From contig JAENRP010000049.1 in assembly GCA_024741835.1 (NCBI GenBank), forward strand, positions 1 through 10,701: a stretch of DNA of 10,701 nt, given 5' to 3'. The DNA is from Diplocarpon mali. Lineage: Eukaryota; Ascomycota; Leotiomycetes; Helotiales; Drepanopezizaceae. This document shows positions 1 to 7,982 of the stretch, one piece after another (within the stretch, counting starts at the first letter, position 1; every line of letters starts with the position of its first letter). The notes beneath the pieces were generated by a model, which did no database searches, had not been told where the DNA came from, and saw only the letters and a program-made list of their open reading frames with translations. The position numbers and the translations under genes are program-made.

Positions 1-14
1 TGTGCACCATTCTA

Positions 15-167
15 AAGGTTTCTACTAATAGGGGCCTTGATCAAGGGGTACCACCAATCATATAATAATATTAACTCGCCGCTCTTTACATTAGAAATTA
101 ACACTTTTACTATGGATTCTATATTAAGTGTACCTATACTAAAAACTCTAAAACGATACACTTCTAC
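15..167 (-). pseudogene. Relic coding segment, left copy of an inverted pair
   Basis: Read on the minus strand this segment is open and contains the motif KSGELILLYDWW followed by PLIKAPIS. Its translation aligns without gaps to the plus-strand segment at 1436-1588, with about 21 of 48 residues identical, including SI..V, KSGEL, a Y.W pair, PL and AP. The DNA is also alignable, so the two are diverged copies of one coding sequence. The coding sense then runs off the left window edge. The parent protein is not recognised. A retroelement polyprotein fragment is a possibility because a short 'GELVLLY'-like strand occurs in the C-terminal part of some integrases, but this is a guess. Confidence 0.45.
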
Positions 168-190
168 GAGAGGTAGTATAAGAAGCGTAG

Positions 191-475
191 GAATTAATAA
201 CAATTGAAAGAATTAGAGAATTGATTCAGGAAATGCCAGAGAGATATAAGGCAGTGATTGAAGCTAAAGGATTATATACAAAATACTAGAGAAAAGAATA
301 AAAGCAGCATTGCCAAGTATCTAAAGTGCACGGTCTAGAATTGTGGAATATTTCCACCCTGTACTAAGTATTAGGGGCCATTATCACCAACGATGAGGGC
401 GTCCTTGTCCACGTATTCAGCATCACTTGGCAAGTGCTCAATACTTTCGTGTCCAAAATCGCCATGGTGAGATGA
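191..475 (+). pseudogene. Possible coding relic with three internal stops
   Basis: One plus-strand frame reads as plausible protein for about 95 codons (early part RIRELIQEMPERYKAVIEAK) before a TGA at 473. Inside it are only three stops: TAG at 287, TAA at 299 and TAA at 365. Each could derive from a glutamine codon by a C-to-T change, the kind expected from RIP. The second half, from about 374, is less AT-rich and reads GAIITNDEGVLVHVFS. No family is recognised. It overlaps nothing else and lies just inside the left copy of the inverted relic pair. It may be chance. Confidence 0.2.
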
Positions 476-644
476 TTGAACCCGTTACTTTTTCTATTCG
501 AAGTAATATTTGCAGGAAGTCAGATAAGTAACACCAAGCCACCTTACTCTCTACCCACTCTTGCGAAAGATGATGGAGGGGCGTAGGCGACGCAGGCGGA
601 GGTGGGTTGGTTCAGCGTCCTTTGATAATTGGCAAGTGTAGTCT

Positions 645-668
645 TTAGTATTAAAACACTAATACTAA
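645..668. repeat. Short inverted repeat, 8-bp arms
   Basis: TTAGTATT at 645-652 and its exact reverse complement AATACTAA at 661-668 flank an 8-nt AC-rich spacer. In such AT-rich sequence a perfect 8-bp stem can arise by chance, so no function is assigned. Confidence 0.3.
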
Positions 669-1435
669 TTAAACCGCCTCACATATTAGCTAGTACTACG
701 GTCGCGCCTTATAATAGCGACTGGGGAGAAATACTTTCAAGACACATAGCCGATCCATAATGAGTAAAGATAAGATTCCAATACATTAATTGATTTATAA
801 TCGCCGCTTACGCTTATGTATCTTAAGAAAACTTTACTTCCAAATACTTTTAACGCTAGAGTGTGATGAGAAGGTAATAATTATATTGTGTCTCAGCTCT
901 CGCAACTGAATAGTTATAATACTAATATTAACCAATATCGTATGTTTTCCTTTCATTCTACCATTGACCTAGAAGCGCAGTAATAGCCGTTCATCCTGCA
1001 AGTATAGCAAACATCGGAGTTTGAGAAGGATCCTATACTGTGTATCATAGACAAATTATATAAAATTCTAGTCTGTGCGAAGACCTATGAAACATACATA
1101 CATGGAAGCTGCTTGAAACAACCCACGTAGTAAATAATATGTCCTCCTTTTACTGCAATTACTGCTTTGTATATGGTAATTACCCGCACTAACTCTCTAA
1201 TCCTTTCGATGGTTTTTGATTCCCACGCCTTGAATACAGCCTTTTACAGTCTCTTATTGCGAACTATCAGCCATTGGTTATTTTACCTCAATATAATCCT
1301 TCATATTATCTTAAATAGTCTTGACAATATTTTAATTAGGGGAATTCGCAGGCTTAGAGATAGGAGTAATCTTAATGGCTTGAAATACTAATGTTTAAAG
1401 CTTTAGAATATGAGTTTCAGCGTAATTTTATTGAA

Positions 1436-1588
1436 ATTGAAGCTTACGGCTTGGTAGTAAGATCCAAGGTATACTTAAATAGAGATTCTATAATCAGAGT
1501 TGTGAGTTCTGGTTATAAAAGCGGCGAATTAGTATAGGTTTATTATTGGGGGGTACCCCTTCTACGAGCCCCTGTCTAGCAGGTACGT
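1436..1588 (+). pseudogene. Relic coding segment, right copy of an inverted pair
   Basis: The plus-strand reading carries SIIRVVSSGYKSGELV and then PLLRAPV, interrupted by in-frame TAG codons directly after KSGELV and after RAPV. It matches the minus-strand segment at 15-167 residue for residue without gaps. Open reading continues upstream to about 1390 with further stops that could be former glutamine codons. The copy contains the 10-bp palindrome GGGGTACCCC at 1550-1559, part of which survives in the left copy. The two copies face opposite ways about 1.3 kb apart, so they are either two insertions of one dead element or the arms of a larger inverted structure. Confidence 0.45.
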
Positions 1589-3236
1589 CTAGAACTTACC
1601 CGAATACCAATGTACAGTATTTCGGGCGTATACGAAGTAGATTACTATGCAGAGTCGATCTGTGTACATAGCCTTGGGTTTATAGAGTTACATTGATTCT
1701 AATGGGCGACGTACAAACCCTCCTCCGTTTGCGTCGAGTCCGAATGGACAAGGACACCTTTCATCCCTGCTCCTAAATTTTTAGTAGATCATTCGTACAC
1801 TGTTTGTAAGGTACATTGACTTCTCAGAAACATTACTTTCTATGCCTTAACCGCCACTATCAGCTGCCGCCTTATACTGCGCAATAGCAAGGCATACATC
1901 CTCTAACCGTAAGTTTGAAGCTATACTTTCTATAGAAATTGATTTATTGTGTATAACAGAGAATAATATTACAGAAAGCTCGAGGCATAGAGGATATTCA
2001 AATGCTTTCATTTTATTTGGCAGACAACTCAGTCAAGAATCATTTATTAGCACTCCACCGCTTTCACGATATGGGGACTGGTTCCTGAAGCTCTGAGAAC
2101 GAAAATGCTATATTTAGCCTTGGCTACTAAGTCAAGGAGGCTTGTAGTGTTAGATGAGATGTAAATACCGCAGTAGAAAAGATATATAACGATTACAACA
2201 GGCGACTTCCTTATAATTAACGGGAGATGCATGGGCATAAATAATCGATCTCTGCTTTGTACTTATTTGTTACATCAGAATTCAAAGTTCACAGATAGCT
2301 TAGTTCCTATCGACTTCATCGATATGTGCCTTGCTCTCACCGTGACAGGTTCTACTTTGCGCGAATAAAATGAGTATAAACCAGCTTTTCGCCTCACTGT
2401 TTTCGGACCGATTTGATTCGGAGGTAAGTATTAATGAAGCGGACTGAACATGCACAGCAATATACTCCGTAATTCTTTGCACCTAGATTTGATTTCTTTC
2501 GAGGACTGTTTTGCCTCAGGCCTAATATAACTACATTTCTACAAAGCAACGCAAGGAACTCATCCTTCAACCTCATAGAGTAAATATCTCGACCTTGAAT
2601 ATTATTGATTCATATCGGAAAACATGTGGCAGAGTACAATATGCTGAATTCTCGCTGAATTGAAAGAGTTATGCTCTTTGCTTGCTCTATAGAGCTGGTC
2701 AGCATACCCCCCTTTTCAAAATAGGCCACGTGAATAAGATTGCTCTCAAGCTCGCTTTGATTTTTTGTACGCTGATTGCCATTTATGGTTCTCTATCTTA
2801 TACAGTATTTGCTGCACTCAGAAAACCAGTACCGGTATTTCGACTCTTGCTGATCCGGGGGTGTGACTCAGCGAGAAATGGCGACGCCTTTGACGTGATT
2901 ATTGCTGTTCTGATGATGTGACTTGCGCAGCGCGCAAGAGATATTGCTGAGAGTTGAATTTGTGAAGTGGTGGATGCTTTCGAGGGTTTGTTCCTAATCT
3001 AAGGCGTTCGCAATGGGAGTACCTAGTACGAAATTTACGTACAGTCGAATGGAAAATGCATATTGATTGAATCACCGTTTTGAATGATCTTCCCCAAGCA
3101 TCAGTACAATACTGGATGTAGAAAAATTATATCTAACGAGTCGACTCAGACCGTTGAAATAAGCTCGAGGGCCATCGCGGGTCTTGGCATCCGGGCATCT
3201 TCTCGGTTCTGTCTGACGACCACAACTATCACCAGC

Positions 3237-4343
3237 ATGCCGCCCACGAGCTTTCTACTTTTACCTTTATCTCTCCTCTCAGCTGTCGAAGGCTATCGCC
3301 AACGCGCAGGAGATACACGTCGAGGGATAAGATGGCTTGACGAAGGCCGTAGCGTCATTGTCCGACTCGAGACTCCTGATTTGCCCCCGTGGAACACAGC
3401 GACACAAACGGCGGAGAACATACCTACTTGCTTGATTTTCAACTTCACTCTACAAGATAAACGAATTCTCCTTCTCAACGATGTACCCATCTTCCCGCTG
3501 CGGAACGCACACGTGCCACCATGCCTCAACGCGCGCCAATCTGCCATTACGTTAGCAGCCTTTGATGATGGCACTATGCCAGACTTCAGTAATAGTCCCC
3601 TCGTCCTTCTCGATTACTACCGCGAGGTCCCACCATCGGAACATCCTAATGCGCATTACAACATATTCAATACCAAGCTCGAGCTAGACATTCTCGGAGT
3701 CGGAAATCCAGATAGACCAGGTGAAAGGCTGCTTTTGACGGACGACAATCAGCGCATTATTCGCGTCAACCTTGATGAACTCAAGCCGTACCAAGAATAT
3801 CCATACGAAAGATCGATTTCCGAACTCGACTTCAGGCTCTCGGACGCCGTACTGTCCGACAGATACCCATACTACACGCCATTTTCGGAACCAAACACCT
3901 TGAAAAATTGTACCATGTGGTCCTGGCGATGCTCGGATTTTGACCAATATCCTTGGTATCATTATGTATACAGGGACGCATTTGATCAACATGGGAAGAT
4001 TGGATCATTCAGGCACATGCTAGTGAGAAGATGGGATCAAATGTGTGACAGACTGGGAATCTGGCAGCTGGTTCTGATGATTGTTGTGGGTACTGGGATA
4101 TTCATGTCTACCATATGCTATGCATTGCAGAGAGCTGTTACTCGAATGCAGTTACGGACTCAAAGTCTATTCAGGAGGAGAGCAGAGCTGGAGTTGGAAA
4201 GGATTGATGAAGCCGAGGGATTGCTTTGTCCTGAGGGAGAAGAGAGGGGAGACAACTGTGAGGTTGCATGTGTGCGGACAATCCAGGTGAACTACCATAA
4301 ACCGTTACCCCCAGTCCCTGCAGCATCCTCGGACTTGGTATAG
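3237..4343 (+). CDS. Unrecognised type I single-pass membrane protein (368 aa)
   Basis: The family is not recognised. The frame is open from 3084, but the ATG at 3237 is preferred: it has A at -3 and begins a clear signal peptide (MPPTSFLLLPLSLLSAVEG). The outer domain (about residues 20-274) has cysteines near 65, 96, 225, 232 and 270 and two N-glycosylation sequons, NFT near 69 and NCT near 224; it is rich in Tyr, Pro and acidic residues. A hydrophobic helix at about 275-297 (IWQLVLMIVVGTGIF onward) is followed by a basic stretch and a roughly 70-residue tail with an Arg/Glu-rich helix and a proline-rich end (HKPLPPVPA). This predicts a secreted N-terminus and cytosolic C-terminus. No intron is evident. 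It sits at the edge of the AT-rich block and shows no internal stop or frameshift, so it looks intact. Using the first ATG at 3084 would give 419 aa and bury the signal peptide. Confidence 0.65.
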   Translation: MPPTSFLLLPLSLLSAVEGYRQRAGDTRRGIRWLDEGRSVIVRLETPDLPPWNTATQTAENIPTCLIFNFTLQDKRILLLNDVPIFPLRNAHVPPCLNARQSAITLAAFDDGTMPDFSNSPLVLLDYYREVPPSEHPNAHYNIFNTKLELDILGVGNPDRPGERLLLTDDNQRIIRVNLDELKPYQEYPYERSISELDFRLSDAVLSDRYPYYTPFSEPNTLKNCTMWSWRCSDFDQYPWYHYVYRDAFDQHGKIGSFRHMLVRRWDQMCDRLGIWQLVLMIVVGTGIFMSTICYALQRAVTRMQLRTQSLFRRRAELELERIDEAEGLLCPEGEERGDNCEVACVRTIQVNYHKPLPPVPAASSDLV

Positions 4344-4783
4344 GCCCAGGACGCTTTGCAGCTTAGGCGGAGCGTGTTTTGAGATTTATACTCAATCGTT
4401 GGATACGAAGATCTACCCAGACTTCCTTTGTTCTTACTTCATTCTGTTCATGTTGGAGTCATCTGCGCAACGTTCTCGGGTCACTCGTTATCCTTAAGCT
4501 TAATGTTTAAGACGGCGAAATCAACTGTTTTCCAGCGTATCTTCCCCTTCTATACCGAGCAGTTTCTCTTATGTTTTTCCGGCATTGTGCCAAGGGCTTC
4601 AACATTCGGAAGTCCAAACTCACCTGTCCAAAGAATCCATGCAAGGGAGGCAATCGCGTTGCAAGCGCCAGACGATATTCCTGATGAATGCGATACTAAC
4701 GACCTCCCCTAATCCAAAGGCTCCGGAGAATTGGAAGCTAATTTTGAGGAAACCACGGACTCTGGAGGAGGGAATGTATGACC

Positions 4784-4789
4784 CACGTG
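4784..4789. promoter_or_regulatory. CACGTG E-box-like site
   Basis: A perfect CACGTG core followed by A lies about 675 bp upstream of the kinase start. bHLH regulators in fungi bind CACGTG cores. Whether this copy is used is unknown. Confidence 0.25.
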
Positions 4790-4937
4790 ACAGTTACGAT
4801 CGGACTCGGTACGTACAGCATTGCCAAGACTACAAATCAGTTTATACGAGCTACGTGGGAATTTTCGACACAGCTTAGGAGAAGTCCAAGTTCAATTGTG
4901 GCGGGACTGGCGAGATTAGAAGTTATCTATCTCAAAG

Positions 4938-4961
4938 CATGTGACCCGGACACGTCACATG
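4938..4961. promoter_or_regulatory. Dyad CATGTGAC / GTCACATG
   Basis: CATGTGAC at 4938-4945 and its exact reverse complement GTCACATG at 4954-4961 are separated by 8 nt (CCGGACAC). Each arm contains a CANNTG E-box core. The symmetric pair at an even spacing looks like a site for a dimeric regulator. It lies about 505 bp upstream of the kinase ATG and about 600 bp downstream of the membrane-protein stop, so the kinase is the likelier target. Confidence 0.35.
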
Positions 4962-5156
4962 ACTGATACCCTCGAGGGCTCAACCGATGCCAAGCTTTGC
5001 GTCGAGGAGCTTGATGGCAATATCTCACTGCGTCAATAGGCTTGCATCCTTTGCTGCAGAGCACACGACAACATCGCCGCCATTCGCAGAGGTCGCAGAG
5101 GTCTCGCCCTCAGGATGGTTGAAGTTCTCGGTGAGCTCTGTCACACCGAATCAAGG

Positions 5157-5163
5157 CCAATCA
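5157..5163 (+). promoter_or_regulatory. CCAAT box
   Basis: CCAATCA in the sense orientation, about 300 bp upstream of the kinase ATG. This fits the consensus of the fungal CCAAT-binding (HAP) complex. The short motif alone is weak evidence. Confidence 0.3.
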
Positions 5164-5393
5164 CAATATTCCTGCATCAGCCCCCCTGACAGCTGTGGCA
5201 GCCCCCATGCATGGATAACCGCAACGCCACATCCTACCTTGCCGTCGAATCAATACTCAGCCCCCGCCCAGCCTCTCTCGGGGCTCTACTCCAGCGCTGT
5301 CACCTGGCAGAAGTCGCCCTTCCTTGACCAGAGAAGAAGCCTTCACGTATTCTGGCCGCGTACCTGGTGCTGGCCCCCGTCTAGTTCTACCGC

Positions 5394-5407
5394 GTATATG
5401 CATATAC
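5394..5407. promoter_or_regulatory. 14-bp perfect palindrome, TATA-like
   Basis: GTATATGCATATAC reads identically on both strands and ends 57 bp before the kinase ATG at 5465. It is an AT-rich island in a GC-rich promoter and could serve as a TATA element or a dimer-binding site. Confidence 0.35.
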
Positions 5408-5464
5408 CATCGACCATCTCTATGCTCGCCTCTTATCAGTTGTTGGGATACCTGGGCCTTGCTG

Positions 5465-7964
5465 ATGGCAGAGAAGCAGAACGCAGCCTCGGTCTATCAA
5501 AAATGCATATCTTTGTTCAATGACATTCGGCAGCTCATAGAAGTTCATGCTCCTCGGAGTCTTCCTACGTCTCGGAAGATTGAACTACGTCACGTTGGTG
5601 AGAAGCTGGAGGCATGGCATGGGGATACTCTGTCGATCAAGCCAGATGAAGAGCTGGACGAGATTCTCGAGAGATCGACTCACTACATTGGGAAAGTCAG
5701 GAGCTTGCTGGACGGCATTTATGATGTTTTAAAAAGCAGTATGTGTCGACTTCTGTCCTGGAAGCTTGCCTAGTACTTATGAGACTAGTATACCTGCTCC
5801 TGTCCTCTCCACAGGGCAGTAGCGAAGATCAAAGAGCGAAAGATCTAAAATCCGCAATCTTATCCTTGAGGGACCTTTACGATGAACTTTCTGATGACGA
5901 TGATATTGCTGCACTCAAAGCATCGCCTGAATTTGCGTCGAACAATCATACTCGGCATCTCGACAGACCAGCATCTTCGAGAAGCCATGAGGGAAGAGCG
6001 CTGCGGAGCTTCAATCAACCAGTGCGGGCTGCCACCGACCTGCATAAACATATGGTTCCTAGAAGAGATCGCGACTTGACTTGGCAGCACCGGAGCCCGG
6101 TGGAACCCACACCAGAAGACTTTCGTAGCAAAAGCTCATCTGCCGCGTCCCAAGCCTTGAGGAAGCCTGTCGCCAGCAATTCAGGCTCTAGTGCGAATCC
6201 TCGAGCTTCGAGTTTGTCCCTGGAATTCAACCAGCCACCTTGCGAAGCGGCCAGGGACAAGCTGGTCAAGGCTGGAGTGCGTCCAAGCTACAGCAATCGT
6301 GGAGGTGGCCCTACAACTATATTTCCGGTCCAGGAGGTGAAGAGGATACTGCTTGAGGATAATACCGCGGAGAAGGCTTTCCATTGTGGCTGCTCCAGAT
6401 GTTACAACCACTCCAGGATCATCGGCGAGTCTCGACATTTCGACAAAGAAAGCCTGACTGGGAAATTTGCTACTACGTTTGCCCTTTTGATATGCCTGTA
6501 CAGGTCAGGGTTGATCTGCCATTTTCAGAAGGAGGGAAAATGCCTCACAGACGGTGGGCTAGAACGTGAGAATTTGAGGTTTATTTCTGCGCTACAAGTC
6601 CCAACTCCTGACAGCAGCCATATTGCCATAGACGAAATCATACGGGACCAGTATATGTTTCACCTCAAACAATTCGAGGTCTGGCATCACTCAGTGAAGC
6701 TTGGGCCCGACGAAGCTCTCCCCATAGTAGAGCTTCAGGAAGAAGGGAGGGGAGCCTACGGGACCGTGTACAGTTTTAATTTCCTGCCTGGGTATGCTGG
6801 CAGAGGCTACGAAATCTTCGATGTAAGTAGGCTTGCCGAAATATCTCCTAGTTGCGAATCTGATGCTCCTGATTTTCTCAGCCCCAAAAATTTGCTCGCA
6901 AAGTGTTTATAAAGGCAAACGTCGCCTCGGGAATGGACGAGTTCAACAACCTGCTCAGAATATATCGTAAAGGGACTTCTCAGAGTACGGAACGATGGGC
7001 CAAATGGCGAAAGCACATCATGGAAGCCTTGGCTGGCTATGAGCACGGCGACATCTACTTCATCATATTCCCTTTTGCTGAAAGTACTCTTGCAAAGTAC
7101 CTCCGAGGAGAAACGGATCAGGCGAAAATCACACCAAGGTTCATGTGGCGACAAATGGAAGGCATTGCAGGTGGTCTCGCATTCCTGCACGAGTCATATC
7201 TGTCGACAACAGGAAACGACATTGTATCTCCCAGCATTGCATTCCATTTTGACCTGAAGCCGGAAAACATACTGATACGGAATGGGGTCGTGATGATCTC
7301 TGACTTTGGTCAATCGAAATTTCGAAAAGCCTCTTTGGAAGACTCAAGCTCGGGCGTCGACTTGGATCGGGTATTTTTCAATTACGGACCTCCCGAACAT
7401 AACTTCTCCACGTACGACAAGGGCGCAAAAAAGAAGAACAATTACAATTTCGACATATGGTCACTTGGCGGCATCTTCTCTGAGCTCATCACATTCCACA
7501 TCAAGCAGCCTGCCGGCAGGCAAGGCTTCCTCGATTACAGGAATGCACGACGACAGGATGACGTGGACGCTGGGAGTAGGGGAATCGTTACTACATTTTA
7601 CCTCGACGAATCACGAGTGGTCAAACCATCAGTGGCCGAGCAACACGAGCATCTTCAGTCCGAAATTAAAGGCAGAGGTGATCCCGGTTACGATGGAAAG
7701 AAAGACCTCTGGCTTGAGGCTTTTGCGGGAAACGACTTCTTCACATTGGTCAATCAGATGTTGTCTGTGATATCGGAAACTAAGCAAAGGCCGAAGGCAG
7801 TAGAAGTCCAGGAAACGCTAGGACGGCTGTGCGAGAAAGCCAATTCGGCGGCTGATCGGCTTCCGACGAAAAACCTTCCAGCTCAGGGACGGTCCGATAT
7901 CTGGCAGCAGGCAAGGAATGGAGTCCTCTGGGACTCCCTTCCCAGATCGTTCAACCAGATGTAG
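5465..7964 (+). CDS. Multi-exon protein kinase with helical N-terminal region
   Basis: Predicted Ser/Thr-type kinase of about 783 aa from exons 5465-5725, 5815-6822 and 6882-7964; the first intron is uncertain. ATG 5465 is the first ATG of its open frame. Residues about 1-115 are helical and acidic, resembling N-terminal regions of fungal NLR-like and kinase proteins (LEAWHGDTLS, then ELDEILERS). A Ser/Pro-rich linker follows, then a segment with CGCSRC near 278-283. The catalytic domain starts near 396: glycine loop GRGAYGTV, beta-3 lysine in FARKVF (about 430), catalytic loop HFDLKPEN (Asp about 547), DFG near 564, PPE near the activation-loop end and DIWSLGG near 614. All key residues for phosphotransfer are present; HFD replaces HRD, making it a non-RD kinase. 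The region after the domain ends LWDSLPRSFNQM. No membrane segment is evident. Coding-like sequence continues after this stop. The substrate and pathway are unknown. Confidence 0.75.
5726..5814 (+). other. First kinase intron, boundaries ambiguous
   Basis: An intron is needed because the frame shifts between the N-terminal exon and the next coding exon. The best-looking sites are GTATGT at 5739 and the pyrimidine-rich CTCTCCACAG ending at 5814, but that pair puts the exons out of phase. In-phase choices are GTTTTA at 5726 to 5814 (89 nt), or GTATGT at 5739 to CTAG at 5788 (50 nt), which adds about 13 residues. Confidence 0.5.
6823..6881 (+). other. Kinase intron between glycine loop and beta-3 lysine
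   Basis: GTAAGT donor at 6823 and TTTTCTCAG acceptor ending at 6881 define a 59-nt phase-0 intron. Removing it joins GYEIFD to PQKFARKVF and restores the expected spacing between the ATP-binding loop and the conserved lysine. A CTGAT branch-like sequence lies at about 6860. Confidence 0.9.
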
Positions 7965-7982
7965 GTTGTCGTTGCTTCACAG

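Larger units (their letters stand above)
1..2950. other. AT-rich, gene-poor block with decayed coding relics
   Basis: This stretch is visibly richer in A and T than the rest of the window and is crowded with TA dinucleotides and stop codons in all frames. The longest open frames are about 60-80 codons and none has the look of an intact gene. Short GC-richer patches (for example around 540-620 and 370-470) interrupt it. Two diverged copies of one coding segment lie in it in opposite orientation. In Pezizomycotina such blocks are commonly repeats mutated by RIP; here that is inferred from composition and in-frame TAG/TAA codons and was not computed. The right edge is gradual, with composition rising toward the gene at 3237. 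No terminal repeats, target-site duplications or intact transposase were seen. Confidence 0.6.
4344..5464. other. Intergenic region with promoter-like elements
   Basis: No convincing gene was found in these 1.1 kb. Overlapping open frames occur (the longest starts with an ATG at 4987 and runs 178 codons), but they overlap in several frames, have irregular composition and the longest runs out of frame into the kinase start. The stretch probably holds the 3' end of the membrane-protein transcript and the promoter and 5' leader of the kinase gene. From about 5050 it is distinctly GC-rich and C-rich on the plus strand. A 9-bp tandem duplication, CGCAGAGGT twice, lies at 5085-5102. Confidence 0.5.

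Noticed and set aside
573..641. Short Arg-rich open frame beginning MEGRRRRRRR
   Set aside because: Only 22 codons, produced by a GC-rich simple stretch in the AT-rich block.
2682..2921. 79-codon open frame with a hydrophobic stretch before the membrane-protein gene
   Set aside because: It has one hydrophobic segment but no clear gene context, and similar-length frames occur by chance. It cannot be joined convincingly to the gene at 3237.
3293..3992. Minus-strand open frames of 93 and 102 codons
   Set aside because: They are antisense shadows of the membrane-protein gene, which has the signal peptide and membrane helix.
4428..4966. Three overlapping open frames of 60-97 codons
   Set aside because: They overlap in different frames with no conserved-looking motif and no splice structure linking them. 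Most likely chance in intergenic DNA.
4987..5523. 178-codon open frame starting with ATG upstream of the kinase
   Set aside because: It is Ser/Pro-rich with no domain-like pattern, lies in a C-rich region where stops are rare, and runs out of frame over the better supported kinase start at 5465. Kept only as part of the promoter and leader.
5860..7347. Several minus-strand open frames of 68-127 codons
   Set aside because: They are antisense to kinase exons and show no independent motif.
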